A stretch of DNA of 64,000 bases from contig JAZBRS010000054.1 of the NCBI GenBank assembly GCA_037176725.1, positions 16,510,001-16,574,000 on the forward strand. The letters are read 5' to 3'. Numbering within the stretch: position 1 is the stretch's first letter; each line of letters begins with the position of its first letter. The notes under the pieces were generated by a model, which was not told where the DNA came from, did not search any database, and saw nothing but the letters and a program-made list of their open reading frames with translations. Below, piece after piece: positions 1 to 11,475 of the stretch. The position numbers and the translations under genes are program-made. This DNA comes from Posidonia oceanica (Eukaryota > Streptophyta > Magnoliopsida > Alismatales > Posidoniaceae).

Positions 1-377
1 CTTCTTCCATGGGAATTGCTAGTGTTCCCATCCCTCCGTCAGTTGTTCCTGTGGTGGTCGACGAGGCTGCTATTGATCAGTTGGTTCCTAATCCCTTCGT
101 TTCCGGTAATTAGCTTTTTGCTGGATTGCGTCTATTTAATTTTTATTCCAGACTTTATTATTTACCTTCTTATTGCTCTGAATGTGCCTTGGTCTGTATA
201 ACATTATACTATTGGGTTCCTTTTTCGGTTGGTTTTTGCTGTCATTCTTGAGGCTGTGTTCGTGGTGTCCCGTATCTTTTCGGGTTTTTATCTATTATTT
301 GTATTTTTATTGACTTAGCAGTAGTACTCATAGTCAAATTATATCTAATATATCTGCTACCGTTAGTAAAAAAAAAA
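1..377 (+). mobile_element. LINE 3' tail (copy I), ends in poly(A)
   Basis: Aligns with the 3' end of the LINE remnants at 16490-17226 and 24290-25012 and ends in an A tract at 368-377. Only the last part of the C-terminal coding region and the 3' UTR are in the window. Confidence 0.6.
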
Positions 378-556
378 CATAACAGTTGACAATTACCCAT
401 CCACCCGACCATTACTAATTCATTATGTCCACACTGACAGTGAGTGTGAGAATAAAATATGATTGAGCAGGCCACAGAAGCAAAGAATACACGACTTTTT
501 GGATGTCCATTTGAATTTTCTATCCCCCCCTCTCCCTCTCTCTCTCTCCACACCAT
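378..556. repeat. 175-200 bp dispersed direct repeat
   Basis: Motif containing the run CCACCCGACCATTACTAATT and ending in a CT-rich tract. It recurs at 17227-17405, 25013-25209, 14535-14735, 22105-22310 and 30652-30842, so each unit carries two diverged copies. Such repeats could have served as sites for unequal exchange. Confidence 0.7.
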
Positions 557-1139
557 TATAGTTCTATTCTAGCGATAAATCTGGAAGATAAGAACCACGA
601 AAATATATAAACAGAAGATTAATTTTTAGAAGTTGGTATATTATGTAAATATTAGACCATAAGAAGTTGCCAACAAAGATTTTGTAAATATTAATAATAA
701 AGTACACAAAAAATTAGGATTTTTTTAACTTAAATACACATAATAAGAGCATAAGATCTTGAAACTAGAAATTCCCTTAGACCCTAAGAATGCTCATACG
801 CAAAGATTCTTTAAAAGATTGTACAAATGTTTAAATTTTGGGAGAGGACAGATTGCATTATAGCTTGAAGACTCTAAAATTCCTCATGTAGTTTCTTATT
901 TCTTTCCTCCTGGAAATTGCTTCAGCACATGGAGGAGTCTATCATGTATATTGGTAAAATTGGCGGTATAAAACCAATTTCAAAGACGAATTTTCTATAC
1001 AAAAAAACTTACTTTTTACCATATACAACAAAGCCAATTGTTGCCATGAATGAAACCACTAGAAGAAGAAAATAATATGATTCATAAAACATGGAATCAG
1101 AAAAGAAAGATCGAATGGTAAATGAGAAATCTTAGTCAC
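557..1139. other. AT-rich sequence, intron-like on the minus strand
   Basis: No gene found. On the minus strand it begins with a candidate 100-bp intron (donor CAG|GTGACT at 1140/1139, acceptor TTCTTCTAG near 1040). In copies II and III the acceptor reads TTCTTCCAG. No long open frame follows. Confidence 0.4.
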
Positions 1140-1942
1140 CTGGAAGAAAGATCTTTCCAATAGTTTCCACTAAGGGTACACATGGTTCGGTTCGGTTCGA
1201 TTCTGATAAGAACCATGAACCGAACCATATCTATCGGTTCTTATTATATTGGAACCGAACCGAACCATATATATACTTAAAACCGAACTAAACCGAACCG
1301 TCCAAAAGTCGGTCGGTTCGGTTCGGTTCTTGGTTTTTAATCTAAATATCTATCAAAACATGATTTAACAATATTATAACTTCTACATTATTTATACAAT
1401 ATATTTTGTTGGCCTATAGGAAAAAAAATGCACAAACAGACATACATTTCAATGAATAATTGTATTCCATTTGTAATTGATCCTTTCTCAAATTTTATAA
1501 TGTTAGGTAGTGTAAAACTGTACATGTACATGAGATCATTGAAGCAAATCATTTCTTGAGGATTGAAATGTAAAAAGCTTTTATATTACTTTGAATAAAA
1601 ATGAATGGTAGATATTTAAATCCATTTAATCTAATGGTAGATGAAGGGTGAAGACGTAAAATATTTATATATATATAATATATTAATATATGGATTGGTT
1701 CTCGGTTCGGTTTGGTTAACCATACCCAGAACTAAGAACTGAATCACTAAGAACGATTCCAAAATTTGAGAACTGAACCGAACCATTCAACAAATCTAAA
1801 CCAAACCGAACCATAAAAAATGGTTCGGTTCGGTTTGATTAACCGGTTCTGACTGAACCATGTGCACCCCTAGTTTCCACCTGCAAGCTTTCATTTGACC
1901 AAAGGTATATCCACAAACAGATCTGATCCAACAGTTTCCAAG
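1140..1942 (-). pseudogene. Exon-like fragment, unidentified gene, copy I (split by two TEs)
   Basis: Joining 12873-12858 to 1942-1881 and 1170-1140 (skipping the solo LTR, the hAT-like element and one copy of each target duplication) gives a 109-nt block that is open in one frame. Flanks look like splice sites: TGCTTGTAG before it and CAG|GTGACT after it. Translation contains SDLFVDIPLVKRKLAGG and NYWKDLSS. I do not recognise the protein. In copy I the hAT-like element also interrupts it, so this copy cannot make a normal exon. Confidence 0.35.
1171..1872. mobile_element. Non-autonomous hAT-like element, 702 bp, 8-bp TSD
   Basis: Flanked by the direct repeat GTTTCCAC (1163-1170 and 1873-1880). 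Ends form an imperfect inverted repeat: it begins TAAGGGTACACATGGTTCGG and ends CCATGTGCACCCCTA. The interior has many GGTTCGGTTCGG-type stretches and their complements, so it can fold. No transposase frame. The empty site is intact in copies II (about 17995) and III (about 25819). An 8-bp TSD with TAGGGGTG-like ends is typical of hAT elements; the family is inferred. Confidence 0.75.
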
Positions 1943-3654
1943 TGTAACGACCTCCAAGTCGTTACCTTTCAACCTAGCTACCATTTCTTTTATATATACT
2001 AGCATTTATGAACAACAGAACTAAATTCTCACAATCACCATAGAGTAGAAATAAATTAAACTTAATTAACTCACTTACTCAGAACCCTTGATGTGTGTCA
2101 GTGTGACTCTTTTCCTATGTGTACTAGCAACTCCAGTTCCTATCATGCACATGCCAAAAATAGAAACAAAACACACGTGAGTGACCACCCAATAGGTCAC
2201 CTAGCACACACCCCACCTAGGCACACAAACAGTTCGGCAAGCCCTGTCGAGGAAATAGGCGTAACCACACCACAAGCAACAAACACAGGCATCACTCTTG
2301 GATGCCACAATAGGGCATACACTTTTGCCCAACAAGCAAACCTTTAAAACATGCTTTTGAAATCATCTATTCTCTTTTCCTTTCAAAACCATATGCATGC
2401 TCTTTTCAAAATCATAATGCACACTTGAAATGGCCACTCTTGCCAAATCAAGCCCAAAAACCACACAATTTAGTCCCTCACACTCCCTGTGTGGACTAGA
2501 CAGCCAACCGTGCCTAAATGCCCTCAATTGCATCCAGAACACACACAACACAGTAAACACTAAAACCAAAAGCCAATGCTGAGACACTGTTTAGCAAAAA
2601 CTACAGTGCTTCACTAACGCAGGACTTACGTCCCACAGGCGTGGCCACGAACACAAACAACCACACACAAATAGTCTGTGTTGTCACGCGGGCCCAAGCT
2701 GACGACACCTAGCCACAAGCAGTTGCTGAAGACTCTAGTTTCTCTAAACTGCAGTGCCGCGGTAGCCTACCTCGTGTGGGAGAGCAACCGTCCCGGCCAA
2801 CAAGCCTCATTTATCATCATGTTTCTCAGTGTACACAGGATTGCGTCCTCTGATGCACCAAACTCAGTGCTCCTAACCCTAAGGCTCAGTCAGCACCTAC
2901 GAATCTCGGTACCCATACTAACAAGGATATCTCATCCAGCTACTCAGAGGTGTCATACCCCCAGGGTCTGCTACCACAACACCACTATGTACTGTCAGTA
3001 CCCTGGGCCTTCAGCACTCGGAGCAAGCGGAGTGTCATACCTCTAAGTCCAATTGGCACCTCGACCCGCGAACCTCAGCCTTGGCCTCGTGAACGACAAT
3101 CAAGGAGTATCGTACCTCCAAGATTCGACGAACACTTACCTCAGTCTCTTGGTCTCAGGACTTCAACCTAGGCTACGTGCCCGACTACCCAAGAATATCA
3201 TCACATCCCCAGGACCTGCCGACACGTACCTCTAGCATCTTGGTCCACTATAAACAGAAAACATCGGAAAACTCTTTCCAAAACCTTTGCAAAATCCATG
3301 CATTTCCTTTTCAAACTCTTTTCGAAAATCATTTCGAAATCCTTAAATAATAACTCAAAACACCACAATTCACAGTGCCAAACGCGGCATGAAAACCACA
3401 AACTGAAATCACAGCGTAAAACACAATCTCGACAGCTCCTCTGTCGAGCCCAGAAACCACACTACAAAATATCACACAACAGGGAAACAAAGGTACCTTT
3501 TGGGTATAACTTTTGGCCAAGAGACACCAACTAGAAGCAAAACACTAGTCCCGAAGTTCCAATGAACTTATGAGACCGAACACCCACACAAACTGGACCC
3601 AGAATACTAAGTCCAGGTGCCAAGGTCTAATCCTAAGAATATCATGTTCCCTAA

Positions 3655-5106
3655 TGTCACGCTCCGGCGCGACCAAAATAGCATCAACTACCCAAATAAT
3701 ATTTAAAGAATAAACAATTAATTACATTTGAGAACAAATTTAAATCTTTTACAAAACTATTAAAGTACTCCCAAGATTCCCAGTGTGCGGCTACGTGGCT
3801 CCTAAACAAGCACCAGGCTGGACTGTACCTCGACCCTGCACCTGAAAACCAAACACACAACACGCGTGAGTGACATCTAAGTCACCCAGTACGTGCTACC
3901 CAAAACTACGGCAAACGGCAGCAGAAATATTTACTAAAGCAATAAACATCATACTTACAGTAATCTATGTTATTTAAAAGCATAACATTCATTTCAAGAA
4001 ACCCACATGCTTTTTATAATGCTATCTACATTTTCTACCAAAATATGCATTCACAAATACATCACAATTCATCTCAAATCCACACTCACACACACATCGA
4101 TTCCAAATCTAATCGAACACCCTGGCCACAGGTGAACGACACCAGCCACAAGCAGTTGCAGATGACATACGCATCTCTTGGCTGCAATGCCGCGGAAGAC
4201 TACCCCGTGTGGGAGAACAATCCGCCCCGGGAACTCAGCTCTCAATTTATAGAATGATCATTTCCATGATCAACATCATATCAACACGGGGTTACGCACT
4301 CTGGCGTCCCTTTGGTGCCCGAGCGTCTGGGAACTCCAACCTCAGCCCCAGCCAGCACCGGCACAGAGGGTAGACCGTCTGTTTCAACGAGGCCTACTGT
4401 ACCGCTAACCTCACCCTAGGCTACCTGACTCTCGAACCATAGAGTGTATTCAAACACCCCTAGTTACCAGTCAGAAGCTTCGGTCTCTTGTTCCTTCAAA
4501 ACTACGGAAACCATTTCCAAACTCTTTTCATAAACATGCATTTCTTTTCCAAAACCATTTGGAAATCCTTTCAAAATCATTCCTCATAATCCACAAAACC
4601 ATACCAAATCACAATAAAACCAAATACATCAAAAACCCAAATCTCTCTTCTTTAGAAATCATTTTACCCCTGAAACGGCACACCGAAAAGGCCACCGGTC
4701 GATCGAAAATCCCTAGTTCGGGAGAACCAAATCAACCGGTCAACCGTTCTAGGTACCGAGTCCAGGTTTAGACCAAAAACGGCACACCGAAAATGCCACT
4801 GGTCGACCGAAAATCCTTGATTCGGTAGAACTAAATCCACCGATCGAACCGATTCGCACAGAAATCGGCAGACCGAAATCAGATTTTGGCCTAAACTGAC
4901 GGCAAAACGGGACACCGAAATTGGCGGGTCGTATCGATTTCTACAGAAAACGGCATACCGATCAAAAAGGGCGTACCGATCTGGACGATTTCAGAAAACC
5001 AAAATAGAACCCAAAACAAATCGCCCGAGATGGGAACCTCAACCGATCTCACCACAAAAACCCATAAATCACGAGTAAATACTAGAATCAAAGCCTCACG
5101 AGTGCT
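3655..5106 (-). repeat. Truncated 3' LTR of gypsy element 1
   Basis: Matches 9331-10786 of the full LTR with about a dozen differences noted by eye, then stops at 5106, where sequence switches directly to integrase C-terminal coding. It lacks the part equal to 10787-11475, about 690 bp including the U3 start, so the polypurine tract and the end of pol were lost in the same deletion. Confidence 0.85.
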
Positions 5107-8011
5107 CCTTACGATCTAGAATCTGAACAACGTCCTCCTCCATGGACAAGTCCTGCTGCAGTCCTAACAAGCTGGCGTTCTCCTACATCGCTCCAACAGG
5201 TGGGTGTCCGGCACGGCCTCCCATATAGTGCCTCAAACGGAGCCATCCCAATGTTGGAGTGAAAACTATTATTGTAGGCAAACTCCACCAACGACAGGTG
5301 CTCTTCCTAGCAACCCCCAAAATCCAGAGCGCAGGCCCACAACATGTCTTCCAAAGTTTGAATAGTCCTCTCCGTCTGACCATCCGTCTGAGGGTGGAAA
5401 GCCGTACTGTAATGCAACGCTTTCCAAAACCTCGAAGTGAAACGGGCATCTCTGTCAGACACAATGGAGACTGGCACTCCATGCAACTGGACAATCTCAA
5501 GCACATACAACTCTGCCAATTGCTGCAAAGGAAGATTCACTCTCATAGGTAGGAAATGTGCCGATTTCATGAGCCTATCAATGATCACCCACACAGAATC
5601 ATTCTTTCTCCTGCTCCTGGGTAATCCGGTCACAAAGTCCATAGACACCTGCTCCCATTTCCATACCGAAATATCCAAAGGTTGCAGCAATCCTCCAGGC
5701 TTCTGATGCTCAATCTTCACCATCTGGCAGGTTGTACACTTAGCCACATGCTCAGCTATCTCCTTCTTCATTCCAGGCCACCAGAAATTCCTCTTCAGAT
5801 CCTTAAACATCTTGGTGCTCCCGGGATGAATGGAATACCTGGATCGGTGAGCCTCATCCAGCAAGCTCTGCTTCACCTCCTCCACTTGAGGTACATATAG
5901 ACGCAAGTCAAATTTAAGCCCACCATCTACCCCAACAGAGAAATGGGGTGCCTCACCTGCCTTCATCTTCTTCCAGATTCCAAGCACAAAAGGATCAAAC
6001 TGCTGAGCCGCTACCACCGCTTCCACCATCCTTGGGCGAACTAACAAGTTAGCCAAACACACTCTGCTTGAATCCCGAGACTGCCTCTGTGGTTTGCACT
6101 CGACCAACCCCTCAAGAAGATGCCATTCTCTAATCATCAGGTTGGTCACTGAGTAGGCACGCCTACTCAAAGCATCAGCAACCACATTAGCCTTCCCCAG
6201 GTGGTAGGATAGACTAAAATCATAATCCTTCAGATACTCCAGCCACCTTCTCTGTCTCAGGTTCAAATCCTTCTGAGTGAAAATGTATTTCAGGCTCTTG
6301 TGATCTGTGAAGATCTCAAACTGTTCGCCATAGAGGTAGTGCCTCCAAATCTTCAAGGCAAAAACCACAGCAGCAAGCTCCAAATCATGAGTGGGGTAAT
6401 TCTTCTCATGGTCTTTGAGTTGCCGAGAAGCATAAGCCACAACTCTACCATGTTGCATCAGAACACACCCCAACCTAGATCCACAGGCATCACTGTAGAC
6501 CGAGAAACCACCACTCCCAGAGGGCAAAGTTAAGACAGGAGATGACACCAGGCGAGTCTTCAACTCAAGGAAACTCTCTTCACACCGCCAATCCCACACA
6601 AAAGAGACTTCCTTCCGGGTCAATTTGGACAGAGGTTCAGCAATCTTGGAGAAATCCTGAATAAACCTCCGATAATATCCTGCCAAACCCAGAAAACTTC
6701 TGATCTCAGAGACTGTCTTCGGCCTGACCCAACTGCTCACAGCCTCAACCTTGGTCGGATCAACCTTGATTCCAGCACCCGAGATGACGTGACCAAGAAA
6801 AGCAACCTCCTCAAGCCAGAACTCACACTTGGAGAACTTTGCAAAGAGCTGATTCTGCCTCAAAGTCTCCAAAACTGCCTTCAAATGCATCCGGTGAGTC
6901 TCTACATCAGGAGAGTATACTAGCATGTCATCCACAAAAACAACCACAAACTAATCCAGATAGGGCCTGAACACCCTGTACATCAGGTCCATGAAAGCTG
7001 CTGGTGCATTGGTCAATCCAAATGGCATGACCCTGAACTCATAGTGGCCATACCGAGTCCGAAAAGTTGTCTTCTGAACATCGAACTCTCGAATTCGGAA
7101 CTGGTAATAACCTGACCTCAAGTCTATCTTGGAAAAGACAGATGCTCCCTGCAACTAGTCAAACAGGTCATCAATCCTAGGCAAAGGGTACTTGTTCTTG
7201 ATGGTAATCTGATTCAGCATTCTATAATCAATGCACAATCTGAGAGTACCATCCTTCTTCTTGACGAACAAAACTGGCGCACCCCAAGGAGAAACACTGG
7301 GTCGGATGAACTCTCTGTCTAGCAGTTCTTGCAACTGACAATTGAGCTCCCTCAATTTGGCAGGCGCCATTCTATACGGGGCCTTCGAAATAGCACCAGA
7401 ACCAGGCACCAAATCTATCTGGAACTCCACCTCCCTATGTGGCGGCATACCAGGTAGATCCTTTGGAAACACATCTGGATACCCACTAACCACTGGTATG
7501 TCCTGTATCCTCACAGCAGATGAAGAGGAGTCACACTGGCCAGGTAGCCCACACTGCCTCTTGCTAAATGGCGGTAGGCCTTCATTGCTGAAATGATCTT
7601 CTTTGGCCCTCCAGGTCTAACCCCTTGGACCAAACACCATCCCTGGCCAGGACAATCCGCCACCACAGTCTTCTTGGCATAGTCAATTACAACTGAATAC
7701 TGCGCCAGCCAGTCCATTCCCAGTATAACATCGTACTCCCGCATGTCCATAACTATCAGACTGGCCTCAAAGTCCATCTCTCCCAACTTCACACTAATGG
7801 ACCTCAAAAACTTCCATACCAGGCTGTGCTCTCCTAAAGGAGTCACCACATCAAGATAAAATGCTAATCTTGCCGGTCTCAGGCCAAGCTCGGCTGCAAA
7901 TGACTCAGATATAAACGAGTAAGAACTCCTTGAGTCAAACAAAACTCTGGCAATATTACCAGCCACAAGAAAAGAACCTGGTAAAGCACAACACAACAAC
8001 AAACCACACAT
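5107..8011 (-). pseudogene. Gypsy element 1 pol (PR-RT-RH-INT), broken
   Basis: Protease, 8011 downward: the active-site triad reads FDSR instead of D-S/T-G. Reverse transcriptase 7514-6950: conserved blocks [30 protein letters not shown] and FVDD are readable, but two TAG codons interrupt the frame (near 7155 and 6948). RNase H ([24 protein letters not shown]) and integrase follow in one 546-codon frame, 6947-5307. The integrase zinc-binding region and D,D,E core ([26 protein letters not shown]) are readable, with a short in-frame loss before the last block. A frameshift near 5300 and a deletion after 5180 remove most of the integrase C-terminus; a scrap reading VQILDRKEH survives at 5107-5150. 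Cannot encode a working polyprotein. Confidence 0.85.
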
Positions 8012-8068
8012 CCATTAATAGGGAAAAGTACTGGATACATATTACAACACAGAGGTCTACAATACAAA

Positions 8069-9195
8069 TCACTCTCGCTCCTTACCCTCAACAACATCCC
8101 CCGAGGGTCCAGCATTAGGAGCGGCTATGGAAAACACTCGTCCCCTGGTCGGCTGATGAGGTGCATCCCCAGTAGGCTTTGGAGGCTCAGGATAGCTCCG
8201 CTGAATATGCCCAGTCTTCCTGCAAGTATAACATCTCACGGGGCCTAGGTTATGCGATTTACTGGCGCAATACATAGCAATGTGTCCTGGCTTCCCACAC
8301 TTGAAACAAGTTCTTGGACCTCCACTCGAGCCTGTCTGGCTGTATCCAGAACTCCCTCTTCCAAAAGAACTGCGTCCTTCCTTAGCAACAGAACCTGAAC
8401 GCTCCTTCCTCTTCTTCCTTGAGCTCCCAGAACTACCAGAGCTCAGACCTCCAAAAACAGAAGGCCGCTGAGAGGACGACTTCCCCTTCCCTTTGGGTGT
8501 TCTTCTAGAAACAGCTTGCGGTCATCTTCATACCTGGCCACAAGCTCCACAGCATTAGCCAAGGTCGGGCATCTAAAACCCAAAACCCTTGACCGAAGAG
8601 CTGGCACCAACCCTTCCACAAACTTCTTAGCTCGACGTCTCTCTGTGTCAAACACCTGAGCAAACTGCTCCAACCGAGTGAAAGCTGCCTCGTACTCCAC
8701 CACTGACATGCTTCTCTGCTTCAAATTCCGGAAGTCCCTATCCAAGCGATCCCGCTCATACTCGGGGAAATACCGCTCATAAAACACCTCCAGGAACTCA
8801 TCCTAGGGTATAGCTAGCAGATCTATATCAGAAAACTTGAGACGGCGCGCAAACTTCCACCACTGGCTGGCTTCACCCTTGAACTGGAAGGTTGCCAGAC
8901 GAACCCACTTCTCCTTCGGGCACTCCAGACTCTCCAGAATCTTCTCAACCTCTGAGAGTCAAGACTCCGCATCCTCTGGCTTGCCCTTGCCATCGAAGTT
9001 CGGCGCACCAAGCTTATGGAACTGGGAAATCCACGAGTCACGCTTAGACTCACTGGAACTGCTCTTTCCAAGCGATTGCACGAGTCCCCGCACCATTTCC
9101 CCCAACTCTTGCCGAACTCCCTTCCAACCACCTTCATCCTCCAAGCCAGAACTAGATGCAGAAACCTTCCGCTTGCATCTGCCCTTAGGTGCCAT
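8069..9195 (-). pseudogene. Gypsy element 1 gag, broken
   Basis: Begins MAPKGRCKRK at 9195, shortly inside the primer site. The capsid-like region (YFPEYERDRLDRDFRNLKQ, LRSRVLGFRCPTLANAVELV) is readable across two in-frame stops (TGA near 8959, TAG near 8805) that both look like former Trp codons, and one frameshift near 8495. Two CCHC zinc knuckles end the protein: the first (CFKCGKPGHIAMYC) is intact, the second has Tyr in place of the last Cys. Normal role would be nucleocapsid assembly and RNA packaging. Confidence 0.85.
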
Positions 9196-9313
9196 CTAGC
9201 TATAGCCACAACAAAGACAAGAAACAAAAGATCAGGTGCAAAAACAAAACGGCACAGTCCTACGGAGCCACTAGATCGGACACTACTAAGCTGGTGCACT
9301 TAGTGAACCTAGA

Positions 9314-9325
9314 GCTCTGATACCA
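9314..9325 (-). other. Primer binding site of gypsy element 1
   Basis: Minus-strand TGGTATCAGAGC, complementary to the 3' end of plant initiator Met-tRNA. It lies five bases inside the 5' LTR edge. Confidence 0.85.
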
Positions 9326-9330
9326 CACCT

Positions 9331-11475
9331 TGTCACGCCCCGGCACGACCAAAATAGCATCAACTACCCAAATAATATTTAAAGAATAAACAATTAATTA
9401 CATTTGAGAACAAATTTAAATCTTTTACAAAACTATTAAAGTACTCCCAAGATTCCCAGTGTGCGGCTACGTGGCTCCTAAACAAGCACCAGGCTGGACT
9501 GTACCTCGACCCTGCACCTGAAAACCAAACACACAACACGCGTGAGTGACATCTAAGTCACCCAGTACGTGCTACCCAAAACTACGGCAAACGGCAGCAG
9601 AAATATTTACTAAAGCAATAAACATCATACTTACAGTAATCTATGTTATTTAAAAGCATAACATTCATTTCAAGAAACCCACATGCTTTTTATAATGCTA
9701 TCTACATTTTCTACCAAAATATGCATTCACAAATACATCACAATTCATCTCAAATCCACACTCACACACACATCGATTCCAAATCTAATCGAACACCCTG
9801 GCCACAGGTGAACGACACCAGCCACAAGCAGTTGCAGATGACACACGCATCTCTTGGCTGCAATGCCACGGAAGACTACCCCGTGTGGGAGAACAATCCG
9901 CCCCGGGAACTCAGCTCTCAATTTATAGAATGATCATTTCCATGATCAACATCATATCAACACGGGGTTACGCACTCTGGCGTCCCTTTGGTGCCCGAGC
10001 GTCTGGGAACTCCAACCTCAGCCCCAGCCAGCACCGGCACAGAGGGTAGACCGTCTGTTTCAACGAGGCCTACTGTACCGCTAACCTCACCCTAGGCTAC
10101 CTGACTCTCGAACCATAGAGTGTATTCAAACACCCCTAGTTACCAGTCAGAAGCTTCGGTCTCTTGGTCCTTCAAAACTACGGAAACCATTTCCAAACTC
10201 TTTTCATAAACATGCATTTCTTTTCCAAAACCATTCGAAAATCCTTTCAAAATCATTCCTCATAATCCACAAAACCATACCAAATCACAATAAAACCAAA
10301 TACATCAAAAACCCAAATCTCTCTTCTTTAGAAATCATTTTACCCCTGAAACGGCACACCGAAAAGGCCACCGGTCGATCGAAAATCCCTGGTTCGGGAG
10401 AACCAAATCAACCGGTCAACCGTTCTAGGTACCGAGTCCAGGTTTAGACCAAAAACGGCACACCGAAAATGCCACTGGTCGACCGAAAATCCTTGATTCG
10501 GTAGAACTAAATCCACCGATCGAACCGATTCGCACAGAAATCGGCAGACCGAAATCAGATTTTGGCCTAAACTGACGGCAAAACGGGACACCGAAATTGG
10601 CGGGTCGTATCGATTTCTACAGAAAACGGCATACCGATCAAAAAGGGCGTACCGATCGGGACGATTTCAGAAAACCAAAATAGAACCCAAAACAAATCGC
10701 CTCTGATGGGAACCTCAACCGATCTCACCACAAAAACCCATAAATCACGAGTAAATACTAGAATCAAAGCCTCACGAGTGCTCTACACATGAGCACAAAA
10801 ATCAAACCAATCCATACATCATACATCAAGATATAAAATCATAAAACTCAAGAGGTCAAATAAAACCTATTTCCATTCAAACCACATTCAATCCAAAAAC
10901 CATTCGAAACCACATAAAATCCTACAATATTCATGGCATAGCTAGATCGCATGCATTCAAGGCATTTAGGCAAGAAATTTGGAAAGAATTCGAAGGGGAG
11001 GACACGCACCAACATCGGCGAACCACTCCGCCCCAAACCTCGGCCGACCGACGAACACCACCCTACTCACACCGGCTGGCCTCCGCGCTCCTCCAGCACA
11101 GGCCACACCTCCTCTTCCTCCTTTGACCGCCGACGATCGCCTAGGGTTGCAATCGGCTGTTGGTGGAGAAGAAACGAGAAGAAGAGAAGAAGGGGAGAAG
11201 AAAGAGGGGAAGAAAGAAGGCACGTGGGGAAGAAAAAGAGAAAATTGCATTTCTCTCCCTTTCTCTCCACAAACCACAATCAAGCCTCTAACTTCGTTCA
11301 ACCAAGCCCTTACTTCTCACGACCACACCAAACAACACCGAGGGGCCAGAGACAAAACCACCAAAGACACACAACACCAACACACCACAAACAATAGCAA
11401 CAACAACAGCAACAGGGAAAGATTTTTCAAAATAATTAACTCAAATTATATATTATGGAAAATCAGGATAATACA
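9331..11475 (-). repeat. 5' LTR of gypsy element 1, full length (2145 bp)
   Basis: Runs from TGTCACG to ATAATACA with canonical TG..CA ends. Its outer ~690 bp (10787-11475) has no partner in the truncated 3' LTR. Open frames inside are non-coding shadows. Confidence 0.9.

Larger units (their letters stand above)
3655..11475 (-). mobile_element. Ty3/gypsy element 1, degenerate, TSD CCTAA
   Basis: Complete insertion of 7821 bp. Outer ends are TGTCACG (3655) and ATAATACA (11475), and the 5-bp duplication CCTAA lies at 3650-3654 and 11476-11480. The uninterrupted target is visible at 19757 and 27596 in the sister copies. Order on the minus strand is 5' LTR, initiator-Met-tRNA primer site, gag, protease, RT, RNase H, integrase, truncated 3' LTR, which is the Ty3/gypsy order. 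The long LTR and the protein sequences suggest a Tekay/Del-like chromovirus; the clade is inferred. Confidence 0.9.
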
